DNA from: PALSA-1004 sp041483135
GTDB taxonomy: Bacteria; Pseudomonadota; Gammaproteobacteria; Burkholderiales; SG8-41
Length of the DNA: 64,000 nt
Direction: 5' to 3'
Assembly: GCA_041483135.1 (NCBI GenBank)
Contig: JBGPFE010000004.1
Location: 62,001 to 126,000 of the forward strand
Shown piece by piece: positions 57,448 to 64,000 of the stretch (position 1 is its first letter; each line of letters begins with the position of its first letter). The translations under genes and the position numbers were made by a program. The notes below the pieces were generated by a model. It searched no databases. It was not told where the DNA came from and worked only from the letters and a program-made list of their open reading frames with translations.

Positions 57448-58425
57448 CTAATCCCCCGCGAGCCCCGTGTCTTTCACGACCTTGGTCCACTTCGCGATTT
57501 CCGCCTTCACGTGCGCGGCAAACTCCTCAGGAGAGGCCGGTGAAACATCGATGGCCTGTTCTTCGAGACGTTTTCGGAGCAGGGTGCCGCCGGCCAGCAG
57601 TTTGTTCATGTCGGCGTTGATCTTGGCGATGATGGGCTGGGGCACCTTGGATTGAGTGCAAAGCCCGTACCACCCTGTGACATCGTACCCCGGCACGCCC
57701 TGTTCCTGGAAGGTCGGCACGTCCGGCAACTGCGCGCTGCGTTTGGCCGAGGTGACCCCCAGCCCCCTGACCCTGCCGGACCTGACCGCTGCGAGTGGTC
57801 CTCCCGCCAGATTGCCGACCGACGATTCTATTTGTCCGCTGATCACGTCGGAAAGCGCCGCGGCCGCGCCCTTGTACGGCACGTGCACGATTTTGATGCC
57901 GGTCATGCTCATGAGTAGTTCGATCGACATGTGGGGCGATGCGCCGACGCCGGAGGAGCCGAAGTTGAGCTTGCCCGGATTTGCCCTGGCGTAGGCAATG
58001 TACTGCTCGAGTGTTTTCATGGGCGCCGATGGGTGCACCATGAAAATGTTGGGCACGCCGCCTATCATGGCGGGAAACGCAAAATCGCCGACCGGATCGA
58101 AAGTCAGGCGCTTGCCGAAGCGCGCCGGTGTCACGCCGTGCGAGCCGATATTGCACAGCACCAGCGTATAACCGTCGGGGGCGGCCAGCGCCGTTACTTC
58201 GGTGGCGATGTTGCCCGCCGCGCCGGGCCGATTCTCGACCACCACCTGGGTGCCCCATAATTCGGTCAGCGCCGCGGCAACGATGCGAGCGGTGGTGTCA
58301 ACGCCACCGCCCGGCACGTAGCCCACCATGATGCGCACCGGCTTGTTCGGATATGACTGGGAATGCGCGGCCCCGCCCGAGGCGAGCGCAAGGACGAAAC
58401 CAAATGCGATGAGAACAGCTTTCAT
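57448..58425 (-). CDS. Bug/TctC-family receptor 11
   Basis: A 325-residue Bug receptor; ATG at 58425 after ACCGGAGGACCGGTC. Signal MKAVLIAFGFVLALASGGAA. Markers: KPVRIMVGYVPGGGVDTTAR, VENRPGAAGNIA, AAPDGYTL, VPYKGAAAALSDVISGQ. The longer frame to 58599 has no signal at its start. Follows receptor 12 after 112 bases. Confidence 0.92.
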   Translation of the reverse strand: MKAVLIAFGFVLALASGGAAHSQSYPNKPVRIMVGYVPGGGVDTTARIVAAALTELWGTQVVVENRPGAAGNIATEVTALAAPDGYTLVLCNIGSHGVTPARFGKRLTFDPVGDFAFPAMIGGVPNIFMVHPSAPMKTLEQYIAYARANPGKLNFGSSGVGASPHMSIELLMSMTGIKIVHVPYKGAAAALSDVISGQIESSVGNLAGGPLAAVRSGRVRGLGVTSAKRSAQLPDVPTFQEQGVPGYDVTGWYGLCTQSKVPQPIIAKINADMNKLLAGGTLLRKRLEEQAIDVSPASPEEFAAHVKAEIAKWTKVVKDTGLAGD

Positions 58426-58537
58426 GACCGGTCCTCCGGTGGACGGTAAACAATTGCGGGCGGAGCCGTTCTGCGACAACCGCCGCCCCGCATGAACTAT
58501 CGCCAAGCGCAGCTCGCGGACCAGTCGCGTCGCGCCA

Positions 58538-59536
58538 TCAATCCGCCTTGATGTTCGCCGCGCGGGCAATTGCCGTGAACGCGGCGATCTCGTCGGCAAT
58601 GAGCTGGTCGAACTGCTCGGGCGTGGTCGGCTGGGGGTCGAGCCCGAGCGGCGTCCAGCGCTGGCGCAAGCCGGGTTCGTTGAGAATGCGCGTGATCTCG
58701 CGGTTGAGCCTCGCGACGATAGCGCGCGGCGTCTGCCGCGTCGTCAGCAGCCCGAACCAGAGCTCCGAGTGGTAACCCGGCACGCCGGCCTCGGCGACGG
58801 TCGGCACATCAGGAACCAGCGGATCGCGCCGCACCGAGGAGACGCCGAGCGCGACGAGCTTGCCCTCTTTCACGAGGTTCACCGCGTTCGCGATCGGCGC
58901 CATGAAGAACTGCACGCGCCCGGTCATGGTCTCGGTCAGCGCTTCGGGTATGCCCTTGAACGGAACGTGCACGACATCGATTGCGGCCATGCTCTTGAAC
59001 TGCTCGCCGGCGAAATGCGTGCCGCTGCCGACGCCGGCGGAGGAGAAGTTGAGTTGCCCGGGCTTCGCCTTCGCGAGCGCGAGCAGATCATGCAGTGATT
59101 TCACGCCCAGCGCAGGCGCAACCACCAGCAGATACTTGGAGTTCGCGGTCAGCGTGATGCCGGCGAGGTCCTTGCGCGTGTCGTACGGCAGTTTGGCGTA
59201 GACGGCAGGCGCCACGGCATGCGCGGAAGATACCGAGAGCAGCGTGTAGCCGTCGGGGTTCGCGCGGGCCACGGTCTGGGCGGCGATGGTGCCACCCGCG
59301 CCCGGCCGGTTGTCCACCACGACGTTCTGCCGCCAGCTTTCGGTGAGCTTCTGCGCGATGAAGCGCGCGGTGATGTCGGGCCCGCCGCCGGGCGTGAAGC
59401 CGACCACGATGCGGATCGGCCTGCCCGGGAAATCCGCGGCTGGTCCGCCGGCCGCCGGCTGCGCGGCGTGGCCCGCCGCCATCACCGCGAGCAACGCCAC
59501 GGGAGCAGCGACGAGCAGCCGGAACAACTTAATCAA
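58538..59536 (-). CDS. Bug/TctC-family receptor 12
   Basis: A 332-residue Bug receptor. The start appears to be TTG at 59536 (MIKLFRLLVAAPVALLAVMA); no better start exists. A weak CCAGGT lies close upstream. Markers: RPIRIVVGFTPGGGPDITAR, VDNRPGAGGTIA, ANPDGYTL, VPFKGIPEALTETMTGR. Separated from the cold-shock gene upstream by 57 bases. Confidence 0.9.
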   Translation of the reverse strand: MIKLFRLLVAAPVALLAVMAAGHAAQPAAGGPAADFPGRPIRIVVGFTPGGGPDITARFIAQKLTESWRQNVVVDNRPGAGGTIAAQTVARANPDGYTLLSVSSAHAVAPAVYAKLPYDTRKDLAGITLTANSKYLLVVAPALGVKSLHDLLALAKAKPGQLNFSSAGVGSGTHFAGEQFKSMAAIDVVHVPFKGIPEALTETMTGRVQFFMAPIANAVNLVKEGKLVALGVSSVRRDPLVPDVPTVAEAGVPGYHSELWFGLLTTRQTPRAIVARLNREITRILNEPGLRQRWTPLGLDPQPTTPEQFDQLIADEIAAFTAIARAANIKAD

Positions 59537-59593
59537 ACCTGGCGGAGAAATGGAGCCGGGGTCGATTTCCGCCCTGCCCCGGTTATTGCCGGA

Positions 59594-59800
59594 TCAGACT
59601 GACTTCAAATTCTCAGCCGATGTCTTGCCATTCTGGCCCTTGACCAGTTCGTAGCCGATCTTCTGGCCGTCCTTCAATGTGGTCAGACCGGCTTTCTCGA
59701 CAGCCGACACATGCACGAAAACGTCTTTTGAGCCGTCATCCGGCTGGATAAAACCGAAACCCTTGGATGCGTTGAACCACTTCACTGTGCCAGTAGCCAC
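59594..59800 (-). CDS. CspA-family cold-shock protein
   Basis: A 68-residue single-domain cold-shock protein. RNP1 is KGFGFIQP and RNP2 is VFVHVSAV, with the usual MATGTVKWFNASKGFGFIQP beginning. Binds single-stranded RNA/DNA as a chaperone. It starts with GTG after CAGGAGATTTTT. It sits between receptors 12 and 13 in the same direction, an unusual context. The 147 bp upstream (59801-59947) are long enough for a regulated 5' leader. Confidence 0.95.
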   Translation of the reverse strand: MATGTVKWFNASKGFGFIQPDDGSKDVFVHVSAVEKAGLTTLKDGQKIGYELVKGQNGKTSAENLKSV

Positions 59801-59947
59801 AAAAATCTCCTGATAGAAATGTAGTTGAATACCAGCCCGGGCCAGCGTCCGGTCCAGGCTGATGGGGACACAGTCTAAACCATCATGCCTGAGGTTGCGA
59901 ATGCAAGCGGTGCGCGGGCCAGTGAGGGCGCGCCCGATCCCGTCCGT

Positions 59948-60919
59948 TCAGTCCACCTTGGCACCCGAGCGCTTCACGACGTCACCCCATTTCGCGTACT
60001 CGGTGCGGATGAGCTCGGCAAACTGCTCGGGCGTGCCGCCCGCGGGCTCGGCCCCGATCGCGGCGAATTTTTCCCTGAGCGCCGGCGTCGCGAGCGCCTT
60101 GTTGATCTCGGCATTGAGCCGCGCCACGATCGCCGCGGGCACGGCGGCCGGCGCGACGATGCCGTTCCAGGTGGTGGCTTCGTAGCCCGGCACGCCCGCT
60201 TCAGCGATGGTCGGCAGCTCGGGCAGCGCCGGCGAGCGCTTCGCGCCGGTCACCGCGAGCCCCCGCACCCGGCCCGACCTGGCGTGCGGCGTGATGGAGT
60301 TGAGGCTTTCCATCAGCAATTGCACCTGTCCCGAGATGAGATCCGTAGTGGCCGCCGCCCCGCCCTTGTACGGCACGTGCACGATCTGCGTGCCGGTCAT
60401 GAGCTTGAAAAGCTCGAACCCCACGTGACCCGGCGTGCCGTTGCCCGAGGAAGCGTTCGAGAGCTTGCCCGGGTTCTGTTTGGCGTAATCGATCAGATCG
60501 CGCACGCTTCTGACGGGAAGCGACGGCGTGACCGCGAGCAGCATCTGGTTGTTGGCCAGGTGCGCAACGGCCTTGAAATCCTGCAGCACGTTGATCGGCG
60601 CGTGGCTCGCGAGATTGGGGCTGATCGCGAGCGCGCCCACGGGCGCGTAGCCTATCGTGTAGCCGTCGGGGGTCGCCCGCGCGGTCAATTCCATGCCGAT
60701 CATGAGCGCGCCGCCGGGACGGTTGTCGACGACGACCTGCTGCCCGAGCTGCTGCGCCAGCGCCGCAGCGACGAGCCGGGCAACCGTGTCCGATGCGCTG
60801 CCGGGCGCCTGGGGCACGATCAGCCTGACCGGCCGCTCGGGATAGCCGGCCGCCGCAGCCTCGCATGCGAGCAATGCCGCGGCGGCGATGGCGGCGGGAA
60901 TCCGGACTGAAATCTTCAT
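59948..60919 (-). CDS. Bug/TctC-family receptor 13
   Basis: A 323-residue Bug receptor: signal MKISVRIPAAIAAAALLACE. Markers: RPVRLIVPQAPGSASDTVAR, VDNRPGGALMIG, ATPDGYTI, VPYKGGAAATTDLISGQ. The glycine-rich GGG turn is replaced by PGSAS. 61 bases after receptor 14. Confidence 0.92.
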   Translation of the reverse strand: MKISVRIPAAIAAAALLACEAAAAGYPERPVRLIVPQAPGSASDTVARLVAAALAQQLGQQVVVDNRPGGALMIGMELTARATPDGYTIGYAPVGALAISPNLASHAPINVLQDFKAVAHLANNQMLLAVTPSLPVRSVRDLIDYAKQNPGKLSNASSGNGTPGHVGFELFKLMTGTQIVHVPYKGGAAATTDLISGQVQLLMESLNSITPHARSGRVRGLAVTGAKRSPALPELPTIAEAGVPGYEATTWNGIVAPAAVPAAIVARLNAEINKALATPALREKFAAIGAEPAGGTPEQFAELIRTEYAKWGDVVKRSGAKVD

Positions 60920-60980
60920 CGCAATCAGCCGCCCGTTACACGCGTAGCGATACGGAGTTCACGGGGCGGGTGCATTCCTG

Positions 60981-61955
60981 TTACTCCGGCCTCGCGCCCG
61001 AGTCCTTCACGATCTTCGCGTATTTCTCGACTTCGCGGCCGAAAAAAGCGGCGAACTCCGCGGGCGAGCTGCCGACCGGCTCGGCGCCCTCGCGCTGCAT
61101 GAAGTCCTTCATCTCGGGATGCTGCAGGCCTTTCACGACCTCGGCGTATATCCGGTTGATAACCGTCTGCGGCGTGCCGGCCGGCGCGAACAATGCGAAC
61201 CAGTTGTCGATGTCGAATCCCGGATACATGGAATCGAGCGTCGGCAGTTCGGCAAGCACCGACGATTTGCGCTTGGTCGTTACGGCCAGCGCCCGCAGCC
61301 TGCCGCTTCGCAGATGGGGCAGCACGCTGATCACCGCCGGGGTTCCCATCTCGACCTCGCCGCTGAGCAGCGCCGTAATCGCGGCGCCTGCGCCCTTGTA
61401 GGGAATGTGGGTGAGCGTAATCCCTGCCGCCTCACGCAGCAGAACCATCACGAGGTGGCTCGTGGTGCCGGTGCCGTTGGATCCGAAATTAAGTCCGCCC
61501 CTGGTTCTTTTCGCGAGCTCGACGAGCTCCTTGACGCTGCGCGCGGGCACCGACGGATGGATCGTCACGACGAGCGGCGCCGATGCGACCTGCGTGATCG
61601 GAATCAAATCTTTGCGCGCGTCGAACGGAAGTTTCGGATAAAGCGTCACGTTAACGGCGACCGATGCGGTCGACATCAGGAGCGTATAGCCGTCGGGCGG
61701 ACTTTTCACCACCAGCTCGGCGCCCAGGGTGCCGCCCGCGCCCGGACGGTTGTCGACCGGCACGGTCTGGCCGAACGCTTCGTAGAAGCGCTTGCTGAGC
61801 AGGCGCGCGAGCAGGTCGGTGCCGCCCCCGGGAGAAAACGGCAGGACGATCCGGATCGTGCGCGATGGATAGTCCTGCGCGCTCGCCGCGGCCGGTGCGC
61901 CGGCCGCGACGGCGACAGACATTACAGCGGCCGCGCTCCGCAAGATGGTATTCAT
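60981..61955 (-). CDS. Bug/TctC-family receptor 14
   Basis: A 324-residue Bug receptor: signal MNTILRSAAAVMSVAVAAGA, cleaved near SAQDYP. Markers: RTIRIVLPFSPGGGTDLLAR, VDNRPGAGGTLG, SPPDGYTL, IPYKGAGAAITALLSGE. 40 bases after receptor 15. Very likely co-transcribed with it. Confidence 0.92.
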   Translation of the reverse strand: MNTILRSAAAVMSVAVAAGAPAAASAQDYPSRTIRIVLPFSPGGGTDLLARLLSKRFYEAFGQTVPVDNRPGAGGTLGAELVVKSPPDGYTLLMSTASVAVNVTLYPKLPFDARKDLIPITQVASAPLVVTIHPSVPARSVKELVELAKRTRGGLNFGSNGTGTTSHLVMVLLREAAGITLTHIPYKGAGAAITALLSGEVEMGTPAVISVLPHLRSGRLRALAVTTKRKSSVLAELPTLDSMYPGFDIDNWFALFAPAGTPQTVINRIYAEVVKGLQHPEMKDFMQREGAEPVGSSPAEFAAFFGREVEKYAKIVKDSGARPE

Positions 61956-61995
61956 AGTGTCTGGTCCATTCAGAAATGCTGGCGCATGATTGCGC

Positions 61996-62982
61996 TTACT
62001 CGGCTTTGGCGCCGGCCGCCTTGACCACCTTGGCCCATTTCGCGATTTCCGTTTGCACGTAACTCGCGAACCGGTCGGGCTGCATCCCGGCCGGGTCGAG
62101 GCCCAATCCGTACATGCGTTCCTTCAACACGGGTTGCGCAAGAGTGCGCGCAATTTCCTCGTACAGCCTGGTCACGACGACCTTCGGCGTCCCGGCCGGC
62201 GCAAACAAGCCGTACCATACGTCGACTTCGTAGCCGGGCACACCGGCTTCCGCCACGCTCGGATACTGCGGCACTGCCAGGGATCGCTGGCTGCTCAAGA
62301 CCGCAAATGCCCGCAACCGGCCGGCCTTGACCTGGGGCATCGTCGAAACCACGCTCGCCGCGGTCAGCGACACCCGCCCGCCGATGAGGTCATTGATGCT
62401 CGGCGCCGTCCCCTTGTACGGCACGTGAACGATCTTCACGCCTGTCATCATCTTGAAGAGTTCCGCGGCGAGATGCTGCGGGCTGCCGTTGCCGGAACTC
62501 GACCACAGCAGCTGATTCGGGTGGCCTTTGGCAAATGCGATCAGTTCCCTGACCGAGTGCACGGGCACCGACGGATGGACCACCAATAGATGCGGCGAGA
62601 GAACGATTTGCATGACCGGCGTAAAGTCCTTGACGGGGTCGTAGGCAAGTTTGTACAGACTCGGCGTGATCGCAAATGCCGACGAAGTCATCAGCAGCGT
62701 GTATCCATCGGGCACCGCCCGCGCAACCATCTCGGTTGCGATCGTGCCGCCCGCGCCCGGCCGGTTCTCGACGACGATCTGCTGGCCCCACGCCTCGGTC
62801 AGTTTCTGCGCGACGATGCGGGCGGAGGTGTCGACTCCGCCGCCGGCCGCCAGCGACACGACGATCCGGATCGGCTTCGCGGGATAAGATTGGGCGCTGC
62901 TCTGCCCGCCCCATGCCAAAAACGCGACGGGCGCGATCAACGCCGCCACGCATGAGCGCCTGCCGTTGCGCCTGATTAACAT
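61996..62982 (-). CDS. Bug/TctC-family receptor 15
   Basis: A 328-residue Bug receptor; ATG at 62982 after GGATCGGAGGAGCA. Signal SCVAALIAPVAFLAWGGQSS. Markers: KPIRIVVSLAAGGGVDTSAR, VENRPGAGGTIA, AVPDGYTL, VPYKGTAPSINDLIGGR. Preceded on the strand by the metal-dependent hydrolase gene, 65 bases away. That gene is a candidate for processing its ligand. Confidence 0.92.
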   Translation of the reverse strand: MLIRRNGRRSCVAALIAPVAFLAWGGQSSAQSYPAKPIRIVVSLAAGGGVDTSARIVAQKLTEAWGQQIVVENRPGAGGTIATEMVARAVPDGYTLLMTSSAFAITPSLYKLAYDPVKDFTPVMQIVLSPHLLVVHPSVPVHSVRELIAFAKGHPNQLLWSSSGNGSPQHLAAELFKMMTGVKIVHVPYKGTAPSINDLIGGRVSLTAASVVSTMPQVKAGRLRAFAVLSSQRSLAVPQYPSVAEAGVPGYEVDVWYGLFAPAGTPKVVVTRLYEEIARTLAQPVLKERMYGLGLDPAGMQPDRFASYVQTEIAKWAKVVKAAGAKAE

Positions 62983-63047
62983 TGCTCCTCCGATCCCGCA
63001 TGGGCTGCGGGAAGCCGCCTGGATTTTCGTCTGCGGAAAATCGCAGG

Positions 63048-63875
63048 CTATTTTAATCCGAATAGCCGGGCCGGCGTGTCCCACAGCACTGTCTGCCGGT
63101 CCTTCGCATCCGGCAGCCAGCGCGCCAGGCATGTCAACGGCGGACCATAGTCCATGCGCTCGTCCATGCGCACGTACGGCCAGTCTGAGCCCCATACGCA
63201 GTTGTCGAGCGTGAACGCCTTGATGGCGGCGGCGATGAACGGATCCACATCGCGATACGGATAGCCTTCAAGCGAGGAGCGAAACGGTCCGGACAGCTTG
63301 ATCACCGCGTCGCCCGACCTGCCGAATTCGAGCAGCGCCTGGAAACCGGGTTGCGCGACGCCGCGCTTCACGTCGGGCCGGCCGAAATGATCGACCATGA
63401 CGCGCACGCCCGCTTTGCGCAATATCGGCGCGGCCTCGGCGAGCTGGTCCTTCTGGCAATGCACCTGCAGAAACCAGTTCATTTCTTTTACGCGCGCGAG
63501 CAGCCGGTCGGCGCCGGGCTCGACGAGCGGCGTCATGCCGTGGCCCATCAGGTTGATGCGGATGCCGACCACGCCCTGGTCGGCGAGTGAAGCGAGCTCG
63601 CGGTCGGCAACGCCGGCCTTGACGAGCGCGATTCCCTTGAAGCGCCCGCCGGATCCGGCGATGGCGTTGAGCATGCACCGGTTATCGGCACCGTACGGCC
63701 CGGCGCCTACCAGCAGGCCATGCGTCATTCCGTGCGCATCGAGCACGGCGCGGAACTTCGCCGCGGTGCCGGCCTGGCCCGGGTGCGGCTTGTACAGCGT
63801 GTCCGGCGAGTAGGGATAAGTATCGCCGCAGAAGACGTGCGCGTGGGAATCCACGGCGCGAGGGGTCGTTGTCAT
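63048..63875 (-). CDS. Amidohydrolase-2 family hydrolase (LigI-like)
   Basis: A 275-residue TIM-barrel hydrolase. VDSHAHVFCGD gives the HxH metal pair; HCQKDQ, VMVDHFGRPDVKRG and NCVWGSDWPYVRMDERMDYG supply further ligands and the active Asp. Such enzymes include 2-pyrone-4,6-dicarboxylate lactonase and related lactonases of aromatic acid breakdown. Upstream of the receptor 15-10 row, so it could start that operon. Confidence 0.87.
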   Translation of the reverse strand: MTTTPRAVDSHAHVFCGDTYPYSPDTLYKPHPGQAGTAAKFRAVLDAHGMTHGLLVGAGPYGADNRCMLNAIAGSGGRFKGIALVKAGVADRELASLADQGVVGIRINLMGHGMTPLVEPGADRLLARVKEMNWFLQVHCQKDQLAEAAPILRKAGVRVMVDHFGRPDVKRGVAQPGFQALLEFGRSGDAVIKLSGPFRSSLEGYPYRDVDPFIAAAIKAFTLDNCVWGSDWPYVRMDERMDYGPPLTCLARWLPDAKDRQTVLWDTPARLFGLK

Positions 63876-63947
63876 GTGCGGTTTGCTCCCTTGCGAATGG
63901 ATTTTTGGCTAACGCGGTTCATGCGGCCGATCGCGAAGCAATCATCC

Positions 63948-64000
63948 TTACTTCGGCGGTATGACCGGCAACAGCACGGAAGCTTGCCGCTTGGGACCGC
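63948..64000 (-). CDS. Possible C-terminal end of a gene cut by the window edge
   Basis: On the minus strand an open frame enters from the window end and reads GPKRQASVLLPVIPPK before a TAA at 63948. It looks like a plausible protein end followed by the hydrolase gene, but only 16 residues are visible, so the family cannot be named. Confidence 0.3.
   Translation of the reverse strand, partial: GPKRQASVLLPVIPPK

Overview
The window looks like chromosomal DNA of a GC-rich betaproteobacterium, most likely Burkholderiales or a relative. The main reason is fifteen genes for periplasmic Bug/TctC-type solute receptors, a family hugely expanded in that group. No rRNA, tRNA or other taxonomic marker is present, so the placement is an inference. 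No CRISPR array or complete transposase gene was seen.

Layout. 0-4 kb: quinone oxidoreductase, a Bug receptor and a biotin-dependent carboxyltransferase homologue. 4-40.3 kb: a patchwork accessory region. It holds many toxin-antitoxin (TA) modules: BrnTA, HicAB, Phd-like, VapBC, DUF433/DUF5615, RHH/PIN, HigBA, a second HigBA-like pair and a zeta-toxin remnant. It also holds a TRAP transporter operon with a DapA-family aldolase and a divergent IclR regulator, an AT-richer restriction-modification island (Dcm-type methyltransferase, Vsr, MvaI/BcnI-type nuclease), a FecR/DUF6600 protein, a caspase-like protein, a membrane ClpP-class protease, a Crp/Fnr regulator and small envelope proteins. Seventeen gaps in this part carry composite tracts of 7-8 bp tandem repeats plus longer repeat modules. 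None was seen after about 40.33 kb.

40.3-64 kb: a clean catabolic region with twelve Bug receptors (counting the one at 40.37 kb). With them are a hemerythrin protein behind an FNR-type promoter, an orphan CoxL/XdhB-like molybdenum hydroxylase subunit, a GST, a TRAP-type receptor without signal peptide, an acyl-CoA dehydrogenase, an enolase-superfamily enzyme and a metal-dependent hydrolase. Six Bug genes stand nearly head to tail, interrupted by a cold-shock gene. No TctA/TctB membrane partner is present, so the receptors must share transporters encoded elsewhere or act in sensing.

The strongest unusual find is at 46350-48080 (- strand). Two reading frames join exactly through an in-frame TGA in a U-G-A-C context that matches the UGSC selenoprotein family. 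A GC-rich hairpin sits downstream at bacterial SECIS distance. Conventional annotation would split it into two genes. Other finds are two broken toxins (hicA frameshift, higB-like nonsense codon), a zeta-toxin tail, a 45 bp palindromic tandem repeat inside an ORF6N gene, two FNR-type promoters with matching geometry and a likely leaderless higBA promoter.
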